Assembly: GCA_964607765.1 (NCBI GenBank)
Contig: CAZSNT010000113.1
Span: forward strand, 1 to 34,392
Source of the DNA: CAZSNT01 sp964607765
Lineage (GTDB): Bacteria; Verrucomicrobiota; Lentisphaeria; Oligosphaerales; JABHEG01
DNA: 34,392 nucleotides
Direction of reading: 5' to 3'
In this document: piece by piece, positions 15,801 through 23,974 of the stretch
Layout: each line of letters opens with the position of its first letter
Position numbering within the stretch: position 1 is the first letter of the stretch
The notes under the pieces: model-generated
Told to the model about the DNA's origin: nothing
Databases searched by the model: none
Seen by the model: the letters and a program-made list of their open reading frames with translations, nothing else
Translations under genes and position numbers: made by a program

Positions 15801-18800
15801 GGTGGACATTCCGCATGCCGACGAGATGGACCCGGACGTGTTCACCATGGAGTTCTGGCTGAAGGTGCCCAAGACGCTCCAGTCCGGCAATCGCGGCAAC
15901 TGGCTCCTGTGCAAGAACCTGCACAACTGGCAGGACGGCAATATCGGCTTTCGCTACTGGGGTCGGTCCATCTCGGCTGTGATGAACATTGGCGGCGGGC
16001 CTGAAAACTACCACAACCTCGAGGTGGGCCGACAGCTGAAGGACTCCTGGAATCACCTGGCGTTCAGCTATGACGGCAAAGACATGAAGGCCTACCTGAA
16101 CGGGCGCCACACCGCCACGAAAACCATCGGCAAGAAGCGGACCCCGGGTAGAGGTTTCCTGCGGATTGGGCAGCGGGGAGACCAAAACGACAATCCCGTC
16201 AAAGGGCTCTACGACCAGATCCGCATCTGGAATCGGCCCTTGAACGACGCCGAGTTGAAGGCCCACGCCAGGAAGCCCGGGGTCCTGCCAAGTCGCGAGG
16301 GCCTGGTGCTGGAGGAGAGCTTTGATGCGCCTGGCGCCGTCAACGCCGGCGGTTGGCGCAATGCCAGGATGAAGATCAGCTTCAGGACGACCGACCAACA
16401 CTGGCAGGCTGAGCAACAGGTCCCCGGCGACTGGAAGATGTTGGAGCGGAGGACGATGTCGCTGGACTGCAACCTGACGGATGCCGCTCGGGACACGGTT
16501 TCGATCCAAGTGACCACGCCCGCCGGCCAGTCCTTCCCCGTCGCCTATGACACGTCGCTCAACTGCCTGTCCGCCACTGTGAAGGAACTGAAGAGAGCAC
16601 AGGATTTCGGCAGGGATGGTGTTCGGAAGTATGATGACTTCTTCATCGATGTGAAGAATACCGGCAAGACCAAACGGACCGTGCCCTTCCTGCTCAACTT
16701 CCGCGACGGCATGGGCATCACCGGCAACGTGCCGATCCTCTGCGACGCGACTGGCGTTCCGACCGGCATTCCGGTCCAGTCCAGCAAGAACTGGCACGAC
16801 GGCGCCTACAAGTTGCCCTACGTCCTGCTGCCCGCTGAGCCGGGCGACACCCGTTACCTGCTGCGCTACGCCTACGGCTTCTACGGCACGCTTCCCTCCG
16901 CCAGCCACGCGCAGTTGTCCCTGGCCGGTTACGGCGGAAACGGGCGTTGGGACCAGCTGGCAATCGGGTGCTGGGGCGAGACGATCTGCTTTGATATCGG
17001 CATGAGCCTTACCGACCGGGCCATTACCGATATCCGCGGGTTGATGCTGCGCAAAGGCCTGACCGGCAACAAGTGGGGCTGGACAGATGCGGGTCACGGC
17101 GGCGACTGGCTCGTGGCAGCAGACAGCAAGGGCAAGAAGCTCCTCTTCAACGACCTGAAGACGGCCTACCTCTCCCACGGTCCATGTCTCACCGATGTCC
17201 GCTACGCCGGCTACTACGGGGCGGGACGCGAGGCAGCACTGAAGGCCCAGGTACAGACCCTGCGCACCGATGACTATGCCCGCACCTTCCAGAATCTCGA
17301 GTACCAGTTCCGTAAGCCGGTCGCTGCCGCGGGCGCCTCGTTCTACTCGCTCAGCCACAAGTCCATCACCTCCAAAGTCGTCTACGGCAACAGGGATGGG
17401 CTGATCGCTGAACTTGCCGTTCCGGGGGACGCCCAAGAGGGCGACATGCTGGCCGAACAGGTGACGCTTGCCGGTGAAAGCCCGTGGTGGATCGCCTACC
17501 CGGGCGCAACGACCGGACACGATGGGGCCACCGGGTACAGGTCACTCATCATCCGCGCCTACGAAGCGAGCTTTGGCGGTAAGAAGGTCGCCGCCCCCAC
17601 CATCGGCCTGCCACTCGGCAAGGTAAACGACAACGTGGGCATTGGTTTCCGCCTGACACCACCGCAGGGGGTACGCACACTCGAACCCGGCGACAGCGTT
17701 GCGCTCGACATGCAGCTCATCACGCTGCCGCGTATTGCCGATGACTATTACGGCGACAACCAGGCGTTCATCCAGCACCTGCGCGAGAACCCGAGCTCCT
17801 GGAAGACCGTCTATCGCGAGGCCAAGGGCAATGACCTGGAAGTCGCGGTCTCGGGCGGCACGCTGCTGAGGAATTACCCGGTGATGATTCAGACCTTGTC
17901 CGAGACCGTTACCGTCGACATCAAAGGCGGTGTGGGCTATGTCCCGATCCGTTTTGAGAGCCTCGCATCCAAGGACTATTCCCTCTATGAACTCAAGCGG
18001 GGGAAAGAGGTCCTGCTGGACCAGTCCATCCACGGCAATGACTACTGGCAGACAGACTACGACGCTGCGAGCAACAGCTACAAGATGACCCTCAACCTGC
18101 CGCTGGATGGAAAGCCCGCCTCCACATGGACCCTCAAGAGGCAGGCCAAGCTGACCATCATCAAGGCGCTCTACGGGGTCAAGGCAGATCCGGCCAGGCA
18201 GGTGGACCTCAGGGCTGCGCTCCAGCAGATGGCGGACAACAACATCAATATGATCGTTGCCGACAACAGCCTGGCCGGAACGGACCCGGCCCCCCGCATC
18301 AGAAAAAGCCTGGAGCTTGAGTTTACCCGTAACGGCAAGCGCATCAGCAAGTCGATTCCCGAGGGGCACAAGATCGATTTTGGGACCGGGACAGGCTCGA
18401 CTCATAAGACCTATCGGGATGTGGCCTACGACATCCATGAGCGGACCAAGCTCAACTTCTGGCAGGCCAAGGGCGAGGGCCCGCGTCCACTGGTGGTGAT
18501 CATCCACGGCGGAGGGTGGTTGGGCCGAGACAAGAGTGGGGTCAAGGATGTTACGAAGTACCTTTCGAAGGGCATCTCTGTGGCCGCAATCAACTATCGG
18601 TACAGCAGCATCGCCCCGCTTCCCGCTCCAGTCCACGATGCGGCTCGCGCAATCCAGTTCCTGCGCTACAAGGCGCTCGATTGGAGCATCGACAAGAACA
18701 GGATTGTGCTCAGCGGCGACAGCGCCGGCGGCTGCACATCGGTGTGGATTGCCTGTCGTGATGACCTTGCCAAGCCAGATTCTGAGGATCCCGTTGAGCG

Positions 18801-19248
18801 GGAGTCAACCCGTATCCAAGGCGCCGCGGGCGCCGGGGCTCAAATCTCCGTGGACCCGAAACAGCTCGAAGCCTGGGTTGGCCCATACGCCCGTCACGGG
18901 ATGATTTGTGCGGCCGTCGGAGAGACGTCCATGGAGGAGGCACTGAAGAACTACGCCAAGCATGAAGCGACCTTCAAGGAGTTTTCCGCCATCCATCACC
19001 TCAGCCAGGATGATCCCCCCATATTCCTAGCCTATGACGCAGACCTGCCCGTTCCTGCCAAGTCCTACGGGCACGCCATCCACCACGGCCTCTTCGGCGT
19101 GAAGTTCCAGGAGAAGTCAAAGGCCGTGGAACACAACAACGTCCACCTGGCAATCGGCAAGGCCTACACATCCGCGTATGCCAACCCCTTCGATTTCATC
19201 ACCAGGACTTTGACTGCCGACTGGAGAACCACGAATGAACACAAATGA
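12883..19248 (+). CDS. Giant secreted multi-domain protein: esterase - NPCBM - LamG module - esterase (2121 aa)
   Basis: ATG 12883 is chosen because GAGGAG lies 5 bases upstream and overlaps the alternative GTG 12877. A signal peptide (to about residue 24) is followed by: an alpha/beta-hydrolase of the acetyl-xylan-esterase/dienelactone type (GHSMGG 239-244, nucleophile S241, to about 350); a beta-rich region (350-650); an NPCBM sugar-binding domain (654-784, with YERGIGTHANSEI); a ~950-aa module (799-1753) containing LamG (968-1133), which is shared with the GH95 protein; a small domain (1757-1834, KALYG to EGHKIDFG) like the DUF3395-type repeats of secreted PVC hydrolases; and a second alpha/beta-hydrolase of feruloyl/acetyl-esterase type (HGGGW 1875-1879, GDSAGG with S1947). 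It probably deacylates a polysaccharide at two sites while bound to it. The C-terminal residues TTNEHK come from a repeat. No frameshift is apparent. Confidence 0.8.
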   Translation: MRGRIGMRQLVATLAACCAIAAAQETLAPVTTDTVPKTLEELWAGFDPRAEPLDVEILQEFEEDGVVMKVVRFRIGIFKGQKAMMAAAYGYPKEARSGERGARKVPGLVQAHGGGQSAHYNTCLTNAKRGYATISLAWAGRLDAPGYTVGGGDVKLFWEGKTDAPDYKVTTDWGALDGYHAPSRYGRKFGGVNPDEHTIDPVESPRNSGWFLCTLGARRALTFLEQQPEVDGERLGVYGHSMGGQISSYAAGSDPRVKAAAPSCGGISYRGSDNVSEEIGWGNAPYLRNTTCPIIFLSPANDFHGRISSLPLAVSEIRSRDWRVTCAPHHNHQDTAPYEVATQLWFDQHLKGTFQWPATPRTEVKLNTASGVPSITVRPDTSKSILSLRVFYAQQGALADRGKEHLNNIHRFWRSAKVLKQGDVWTANLPVFSTDPPSPEAPARHSRPLWVYANVHYPLAEPVRGVGYYYGHYTAKTFNVSSVVEIFEPSDLQAAGVKPTITPSTVIEDFHGDWEREWFTYNRKPNVWELKTNRLYDPMYQAPDYAKLAFGMSSRQAGTLTISVDGHSASFELDGKGEWQDVVLLPLDLVNKDGDGRLDWKGLHGMGLVFRPAGAEDATAPQLRNLRWVKGTREELNARRKVRLDEAEVVDGKTYLDIKYADRVRQDIQTNMNVSFGGQPLAIGEKTYERGIGTHANSEILFFLKGKYKRFHAEVGVQKPLPASIRFTVLADGKVVFESGMMKREHGPKAVDLDMTGVVELELVVDDGGNGKHADHANWADAYVTKEAASTQSSRMISPQDYSYAYWKNGWRKHAEDRSPDILCFESGYYGFMLDIAELNKPKFGRFEDDSNVLSCLESGTARMDALPAAKLEIALEHGGTTYRLVGCQAAGQKADLSTVRMMEAGQVAQHFELQHLVFEDDADNKLGCYGDLDLVAWPNSLTFSLKLAPDYLYVDGPAAGIVGEGLCVVDKPVDIPHADEMDPDVFTMEFWLKVPKTLQSGNRGNWLLCKNLHNWQDGNIGFRYWGRSISAVMNIGGGPENYHNLEVGRQLKDSWNHLAFSYDGKDMKAYLNGRHTATKTIGKKRTPGRGFLRIGQRGDQNDNPVKGLYDQIRIWNRPLNDAELKAHARKPGVLPSREGLVLEESFDAPGAVNAGGWRNARMKISFRTTDQHWQAEQQVPGDWKMLERRTMSLDCNLTDAARDTVSIQVTTPAGQSFPVAYDTSLNCLSATVKELKRAQDFGRDGVRKYDDFFIDVKNTGKTKRTVPFLLNFRDGMGITGNVPILCDATGVPTGIPVQSSKNWHDGAYKLPYVLLPAEPGDTRYLLRYAYGFYGTLPSASHAQLSLAGYGGNGRWDQLAIGCWGETICFDIGMSLTDRAITDIRGLMLRKGLTGNKWGWTDAGHGGDWLVAADSKGKKLLFNDLKTAYLSHGPCLTDVRYAGYYGAGREAALKAQVQTLRTDDYARTFQNLEYQFRKPVAAAGASFYSLSHKSITSKVVYGNRDGLIAELAVPGDAQEGDMLAEQVTLAGESPWWIAYPGATTGHDGATGYRSLIIRAYEASFGGKKVAAPTIGLPLGKVNDNVGIGFRLTPPQGVRTLEPGDSVALDMQLITLPRIADDYYGDNQAFIQHLRENPSSWKTVYREAKGNDLEVAVSGGTLLRNYPVMIQTLSETVTVDIKGGVGYVPIRFESLASKDYSLYELKRGKEVLLDQSIHGNDYWQTDYDAASNSYKMTLNLPLDGKPASTWTLKRQAKLTIIKALYGVKADPARQVDLRAALQQMADNNINMIVADNSLAGTDPAPRIRKSLELEFTRNGKRISKSIPEGHKIDFGTGTGSTHKTYRDVAYDIHERTKLNFWQAKGEGPRPLVVIIHGGGWLGRDKSGVKDVTKYLSKGISVAAINYRYSSIAPLPAPVHDAARAIQFLRYKALDWSIDKNRIVLSGDSAGGCTSVWIACRDDLAKPDSEDPVERESTRIQGAAGAGAQISVDPKQLEAWVGPYARHGMICAAVGETSMEEALKNYAKHEATFKEFSAIHHLSQDDPPIFLAYDADLPVPAKSYGHAIHHGLFGVKFQEKSKAVEHNNVHLAIGKAYTSAYANPFDFITRTLTADWRTTNEHK

Positions 19249-19334
19249 ACACGAATCATCAAGAGAATCCCACAACATGAACACACAATTACCCTTTCCC
19301 AATTCGCGTGCATTCGTGTTCATTCGTGGTTCTC
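19224..19334. repeat. Inverted repeat spanning a gene junction (GAACCACGAATGAACAC family)
   Basis: GAGAACCACGAATGAACAC (19224-19242) and its perfect complement (19316-19334) flank a ~73-bp centre. The similarity continues inward imperfectly for about 14 bp per arm. It encodes the last residues of the 2121-aa protein (TTNEHK) and the leader of the following sulfatase (residues AFVFIRGS). This type of AACCACGAATGAACACGAAT sequence looks like a dispersed genomic repeat; only one inverted pair is in this window. Confidence 0.75.
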
Positions 19335-21808
19335 TCCTCGCGTTGGCCTTGGCGCTTTCCGCCGTTGCAGCGGAATCCGCACGCCCGGCGAAACCCAATG
19401 TGGTCCTGATCCTCACCGACGACCTCGGCTGGCAGGATGTGAAATGCTACGACATCGACGAGCCGTCGCCGATGGAGACGCCGAATATTGACGCGCTGGC
19501 GAAGAAGGGCGTGATGTTCTGGCAGGCGTATTCGCCGTCGCCGGTCTGCTCGCCTTCGCGGGTGTCGATCCTCAGCGGCCAGCATCCTGCGCGCACCGAG
19601 ATGACCGCGGTATCCGGCGGCGGCCCGCCACACTTTCACGTTCCGCACGCAGGGCGCACCGGGCCATGGAATGCGGCGCACATGCCTGACTCAGTCGTCT
19701 CGCTGGCGGAGGCGCTCAAGCGCGAGGGCTACGTCACCGGGCACAGCGGCAAGTGGCATTTTTCGCCTCAGCCGGGGGACATCGGCTTCGACAGCACGGT
19801 GCAGCACCGCGGTGTGCAGGGCGGCATGCCGAACCGGCTCACCGGGTTCGCAACCCGTGATCCGAAGGACCCGTTCCGGCTCGACGAGAACGGCTTCCCC
19901 TACGACGTGCCGCAGCACGAGGCGATGCGGTTCTTGGGCGCCAACAAAGACAAGCCCTTCTTCCTCTACTACGCCACCTGGCTGGTGCACGCACCGATCT
20001 CCATGAAGAGCGAGCAGCTGCTGCAGAAATACGTCAGGAAGCTGGGCGTGGCGCTGAAGCCCGAGCACAAGGACGCCTGGCCGATGGAGGGCCAGACCAA
20101 CCCCTTCTACTGCGCAATGGTGGAGCAGCTCGACTACTACCTGGGGCAGGTCTTCAGCTACCTCGAGACCACCGAGGACCCCCGCTGGCCGGGGCACAAG
20201 CTGGTGGACAACACCTACGTCATCTTCGCCTCCGACAACGGGGGCATGGAGAACCGTCCGCCGATTGACCGGTACACGGAAAACGCCCCCCTCGACCGCG
20301 GCAAGATCTCAACCAAGGAGGGCGGCACCCGCGTGCCGCTGATCATCACCGGGCCCGGCATCCCGGCGGGCGTGCAGACCGACGTCATGGCCAACGGCCT
20401 GGACTTCTATCCGACGATCCTGTCGTGGGTCGGCGCAGACAAGCCCAAAGGCGCGGTCTTCGACGGTTGCGACCTGGCGCCGCTGCTCTCCGGCGATCCG
20501 ACCGATCCCACTCTCCTGCGGGACGAGCAGGGCAAGGTGCGCGACACGATGTTCTGGCACTTCCCGCAGATGGAAGGCACCACCAGCATCCGGATCGGCG
20601 ACTACAAGCTGCGACGGTCCGTCGCGCCGGGCGCCCAGCAGTTGGAGTTGTATCGGCTGTACCGGACCGAGAACGGAAAGCAGGTCCGGGGCGACATCGA
20701 GGAGGCGCACAATCTGGCAGCGGAGATGCCCGAGAAGGCAAAGGAGCTGGAAACGAAGCGCGCAGCGCTCGTTGCCGAGATGGGGGGACGCTATGGACAT
20801 CTGAACCCGGACTACCCCGGCGGCCTGCCAGGCAAGCAGCAGGCACCCAGGATTCTTGCGCACAAGAAGACCGGCAATCAGTTTGAAGTGACCTACCAGC
20901 ACAATGGCGCCGATGTCGTCCATGCCGATTTCTTCTACACCCGCAACGCGGGGAGTTGGGACGAGATCTGGTATCGAGAAACGATGACGCTGGTGGGCAA
21001 GAACAAGGCCGTGATCGATATACCTGCAGACGCGACGCACTGCCTCGTCAACCTGGTCGACGCCAACAGCTTCCTTGCCGTCTACCCCAAAGTGGACGGC
21101 GCCAAGCTGCGGCAGGAGAAGAAGAAGATCAGTGCAGCTGCGCTCTTTCTCGGCTACCCTGAGCCGCAGGCAGGCAAGCCCCTCGACTTCGGGGCTCGTT
21201 TCCGAGAGCTCAGCCAGGCTGCTGACGGTGCAGTCGTCCTGTTCAGCGAGAGCTTTGGAAGCGGAGAATCCCCCATCGCACAGACGAGCCAAAAGGGCGT
21301 CGAGATCGTGAAGACGCCCGCCTCCGGCCACTGCCTGAAGCTCTCTGAAGTCGAGGGGCTGGAACGGCCGTGGATGCCCCATGTCGGACAGGACTTCCGG
21401 GTGCCGGAGACGAAGCAGACGGGCACGCTCCGCCTTGCCTTCGACATCATGTTCGACGCGGAAGTGCCGGGCAAACTCGGCGTGCTTCTGCGGGACACAA
21501 ACTCCGGCAAGCCCTTTGCGCACGGCGGCGACCTGAACCTCGGTGATGATGCATTCAGGGCCAACGGGAAAGCGTTTCGTGGGGTCACGCCGGGCACATG
21601 GTATCATGTCGAGATTGCGCAGGGGATCGGCGCCGATGCAGACAAGGCGTTCACCGTGACCGTGACCACCGCAGACGGCGGCACGAGCGCGGCAAAGATG
21701 CGGTTCAGAGATCGCAAGTTCCAGTCGCTGACCGCCTTTGGCGTCACCGGTAATGGCGCGCTGGGCAGCCACGTCTATCTGGACAACGTCGCCTGCCGGG
21801 TCGAGTGA
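19235..21808 (+). CDS. Secreted S1-family sulfatase with C-terminal beta-sandwich extension
   Basis: Arylsulfatase-type enzyme: metal-site LTDDLGWQD, formylglycine motif PVCSPSRVSILSG (C105 counted from ATG 19235), HSGKWHF, YATWLVHAP and SDNGG with the later metal ligands, then KEGGTRVPLIITGPG. This places it with the broad arylsulfatase A-like S1 groups; the subfamily is not certain. After about residue 520 there is an extra ~330-aa beta-rich part (from NQFEVTYQHNGADVVHADFF), ending in a LamG/jelly-roll-like domain (GTWYHVEIAQ and later), perhaps for substrate binding. ATG 19235 has GGAG 8 bases upstream and overlaps the preceding gene by 14 bases. ATG 19277 gives a more normal signal peptide (core LLALALALSAVAA). 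It is paralogous to the remnant at 12403-12617. The next gene starts 11 bp after its stop. Confidence 0.9.
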   Translation: MNTNEHESSRESHNMNTQLPFPNSRAFVFIRGSLLALALALSAVAAESARPAKPNVVLILTDDLGWQDVKCYDIDEPSPMETPNIDALAKKGVMFWQAYSPSPVCSPSRVSILSGQHPARTEMTAVSGGGPPHFHVPHAGRTGPWNAAHMPDSVVSLAEALKREGYVTGHSGKWHFSPQPGDIGFDSTVQHRGVQGGMPNRLTGFATRDPKDPFRLDENGFPYDVPQHEAMRFLGANKDKPFFLYYATWLVHAPISMKSEQLLQKYVRKLGVALKPEHKDAWPMEGQTNPFYCAMVEQLDYYLGQVFSYLETTEDPRWPGHKLVDNTYVIFASDNGGMENRPPIDRYTENAPLDRGKISTKEGGTRVPLIITGPGIPAGVQTDVMANGLDFYPTILSWVGADKPKGAVFDGCDLAPLLSGDPTDPTLLRDEQGKVRDTMFWHFPQMEGTTSIRIGDYKLRRSVAPGAQQLELYRLYRTENGKQVRGDIEEAHNLAAEMPEKAKELETKRAALVAEMGGRYGHLNPDYPGGLPGKQQAPRILAHKKTGNQFEVTYQHNGADVVHADFFYTRNAGSWDEIWYRETMTLVGKNKAVIDIPADATHCLVNLVDANSFLAVYPKVDGAKLRQEKKKISAAALFLGYPEPQAGKPLDFGARFRELSQAADGAVVLFSESFGSGESPIAQTSQKGVEIVKTPASGHCLKLSEVEGLERPWMPHVGQDFRVPETKQTGTLRLAFDIMFDAEVPGKLGVLLRDTNSGKPFAHGGDLNLGDDAFRANGKAFRGVTPGTWYHVEIAQGIGADADKAFTVTVTTADGGTSAAKMRFRDRKFQSLTAFGVTGNGALGSHVYLDNVACRVE

Positions 21809-21819
21809 GGGGTGTTGTG

Positions 21820-22950
21820 ATGAAGCATGCGGGGGCAGCAGCAGTAATGGTGCTATCGGGAGTGTGTTCCGCAGGCGATTCGGGTGATTACTTCGACCGT
21901 GTTGTTCCTGGGCAGGCATTTCGCTACGGCATTCATGAACTGAAGTGGGACGGGGACGCCAACGGCAACCGGCTGATGGATGTCGGGGAGGTGCAGCGCA
22001 AAGAAGACGGCCAATGGGTGGAGCTGAAGAAGGAGGACTTCGGCATCACCATCGATCGTCGGCGTTCGGGCATGTACCTGCCCAATGCTTATGTCTACAA
22101 GAAGACGCCAACCCGTGATCTGAAGCTGTACATCGATTTCCCCGAGGACTGGAAGCCCACAGACAAACGCCCGGCCATCCTCTGGTTCTTCGGCGGGTCC
22201 TGGAGCTCGGGCAGTCCGACACTGTTCAAGCCGCAGGCGGAGTATTTCGCCAAACGCGGGGTGGTCGGCATCTGCGTGGACTATCGAATCATGGGCGTCG
22301 ACGGGCGCGACGCCAAGATGAACAACGATCACCGAGCCGCTCTGGACGCCAAGACGGCGATTCGCTGGGTGCGGAAGAACGCCGTCCAGTTAGGCGTCGA
22401 CCCGGGTCGGATCATGGCCGGCGGCGACTCGGCCGGCGGCCACCTTCCTGTCGCCACTCAGATTCCGTCACTGAATGACCCCGACGACGACCCGGCGATC
22501 TCGGGCAAGCTGGCGGCGCTCCTGCTCCACAATCCCTACGTGGTGAGGATCAGCGAAGAGAGCTGGGTCTTTCAGCAGGACTTCAAGACGCTCCCGCCGG
22601 TGTGGGTTTCGTACGGCCTGGACGACAAGGCCGCCTACGACGACAAACCGGGAAACCGGCGCGAAGAGCGCAACGGCGAGAGCTTCATTGCCGAGTTGCA
22701 GAAAGCCGGCATCCTCCTGCGCACCTATCTTATCGAAGGCCAGGGCCACGGCTTCTGCTCCGGTGCACACCTTGAGCCCAGCACCTGGGATATCGATGAC
22801 TTTCTCCAGAAATGCGGTTTGCTTTCTCCGCCAGAGACCGAAGAGCCCTACAAGGTCGACGGGGCTGCACGCTGGAGGTACATGCAAGCCGCCCTTGCCG
22901 GCGAGCTCAAACCCAATGAGCCAGAGCTTCTTGAGTTCCCAAAGAAGTAG
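21820..22950 (+). CDS. Secreted alpha/beta-hydrolase, acetyl/feruloyl-esterase-like
   Basis: A 376-aa protein from ATG 21820 (GAGGGG 7 bases upstream); a GTG at 21805 is less likely. Signal peptide MKHAGAAAVMVLSGVCSA. The fold is that of carboxylesterases of the BD-FAE/hormone-sensitive-lipase type: oxyanion region WFFGGSW in place of HGGGW, nucleophile elbow GGDSAGGHL, an acidic residue near GLDDKAAYDD, and catalytic histidine in GQGHGFCSGA. The substrate is probably an acyl group on the polysaccharide. It resembles the C-terminal hydrolase domain of the 2121-aa protein. A calcium-loop-like DGDANGNRLMDVGEV segment is present near residue 45. It is probably cotranscribed with the sulfatase. 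Confidence 0.82.
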   Translation: MKHAGAAAVMVLSGVCSAGDSGDYFDRVVPGQAFRYGIHELKWDGDANGNRLMDVGEVQRKEDGQWVELKKEDFGITIDRRRSGMYLPNAYVYKKTPTRDLKLYIDFPEDWKPTDKRPAILWFFGGSWSSGSPTLFKPQAEYFAKRGVVGICVDYRIMGVDGRDAKMNNDHRAALDAKTAIRWVRKNAVQLGVDPGRIMAGGDSAGGHLPVATQIPSLNDPDDDPAISGKLAALLLHNPYVVRISEESWVFQQDFKTLPPVWVSYGLDDKAAYDDKPGNRREERNGESFIAELQKAGILLRTYLIEGQGHGFCSGAHLEPSTWDIDDFLQKCGLLSPPETEEPYKVDGAARWRYMQAALAGELKPNEPELLEFPKK

Positions 22951-22989
22951 GAGCGGCTCGGTAAGGACCCAATTCCTGAAGTAGTCCCT

Positions 22990-23060
22990 TCTTTAGTCCT
23001 CAATCCTCACTCCTTAATCCTGAGCTTAATCCTCACTCCTTAATCCTAAACTTAATCCTA
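22990..23060. repeat. CTTAATCC repeat array, left of the four-helix-bundle gene
   Basis: Four CTTAATCC units occur within about 50 bp. The 20-bp segment AATCCTCACTCCTTAATCCT is present twice exactly (23002-23021 and 23028-23047). Low-complexity, pyrimidine-rich on this strand. Confidence 0.8.
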
Positions 23061-23084
23061 CCCACAACCCAGAGGCCCTCCACA

Positions 23085-23843
23085 ATGCCATTCAGCCACG
23101 AGAAGCTTCAAGTCTACCAGAAGGCGCTCTCCCTCCTGCCCTCGTTACGCCCGCAGCTTCGCGAGTGGCCTTCGCATATGGCTGCGCGGGACCAACTGGT
23201 TCGCGCGCTGGAAAGCGTCCTTATCAACATTGCCAAGGGGTGTGCGCAAGGCCATGGGCCTCAGAGGGTCATTTCCATTGAGTACGCCATAGGCTCTGTT
23301 CTCGAGTCCGCGGCGTGCATGGATGCCGCGCAGATCCATGGACTCCTTGCTGTTGATTCCATCAATCAGTGCAAAGCGGGCTTGAGCGAAGTCGTACGAA
23401 TGCTCTATGGCCTGAGGAGTTCATGGGCAGATCAGGAGGTCCGTGAAGGGGAAAGCTTGTATGGAACACCGGTCCTCGGACAGGCACGAGTGTTCTTCCT
23501 CCACGAAACACTGACCGTCTACCGACTGGCCATCGATTTCCTGACGTGGACGCATCGCTGGATGGAATCCGGCGAGCTTCCCACCAGGTCTGTCCGTTCC
23601 TTCGACGCGGCGGGCACAGGAATCCTCCTGAACATCGCGGAGGGCAATGGCCGCTTCTCGGAGCTCGATCACGCGCGTTTCCTCGCGATTGCCGAGGAAT
23701 GCGTTGTCAAGTGCGCAGCATACTTGGACATTGCTCAAGCCGACGGCATGCTGTCTGCCGAGGATATGGTTGATCCCAAGAAAACACTTGTCCGGGTTGC
23801 TGGTGGCCTGAGGAATCTCCGCAGGAAACTGCAATCGCCGTGA
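23085..23843 (+). CDS. Tandem-duplicated four-helix-bundle (S23/23S rRNA intervening-sequence type) protein
   Basis: A 252-aa protein made of two related halves. Residues 4-115 begin FSHEKLQVYQKALSLL and contain SVLINIAKGCAQG and EYAIGSVLESAACMD. Residues 133-250 begin FLHETLTVYRLAIDFL and contain GILLNIAEGNGRFSELDHAR and FLAIAEECVVKCAAYLDIAQ. The NIAEGxGR and following helix are the signature of the four-helix-bundle family first known from 23S rRNA intervening sequences; single-domain members are about 120 aa and assemble into rings. The function of chromosomal copies is unknown; nucleic-acid binding is the usual suggestion. The second half is closer to the consensus than the first. It interrupts the enzyme series and is flanked by repeat arrays of opposite orientation. 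The Shine-Dalgarno is weak. Confidence 0.85.
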   Translation: MPFSHEKLQVYQKALSLLPSLRPQLREWPSHMAARDQLVRALESVLINIAKGCAQGHGPQRVISIEYAIGSVLESAACMDAAQIHGLLAVDSINQCKAGLSEVVRMLYGLRSSWADQEVREGESLYGTPVLGQARVFFLHETLTVYRLAIDFLTWTHRWMESGELPTRSVRSFDAAGTGILLNIAEGNGRFSELDHARFLAIAEECVVKCAAYLDIAQADGMLSAEDMVDPKKTLVRVAGGLRNLRRKLQSP

Positions 23844-23885
23844 GGGCAGATTTGACTGTGTGACGGGCTCTCCGGGCTGAGCTCG

Positions 23886-23955
23886 GGGATTAGGGGCGGA
23901 TTAAGTGGCAGATTGGATTGGGGATTGAGTGCAGGATTAAGTGCAGGATTAAGTG
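23886..23955. repeat. GGATTAAG repeat array, right of the four-helix-bundle gene
   Basis: Three GGATTAAG units and several GGATT/GATTG variants occur in 70 bp, with GTGCAGGATTAA in exact tandem at 23929-23940 and 23941-23952. The unit is the complement of the CTTAATCC unit on the other side of the gene. Confidence 0.8.
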
Positions 23956-23974
23956 ATTCGAAGTGGGAAATCAG

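Noticed and set aside
15574..17520. 648-codon open frame on the minus strand
   Set aside because: It lies wholly antisense to the LamG module of the giant plus-strand ORF, which has clear domain similarity. Long antisense frames are common in GC-rich coding DNA.
17542..18636. 364-codon minus-strand frame
   Set aside because: Shadow of the giant ORF; composition mirrors its codon third positions.
20309..21919. 536-codon minus-strand frame
   Set aside because: Antisense to the second sulfatase and rich in low-information residues; no family resemblance.
22990..23955. CRISPR array
   Set aside because: Units are short, irregularly spaced and low in complexity, and there is no regular spacer length.
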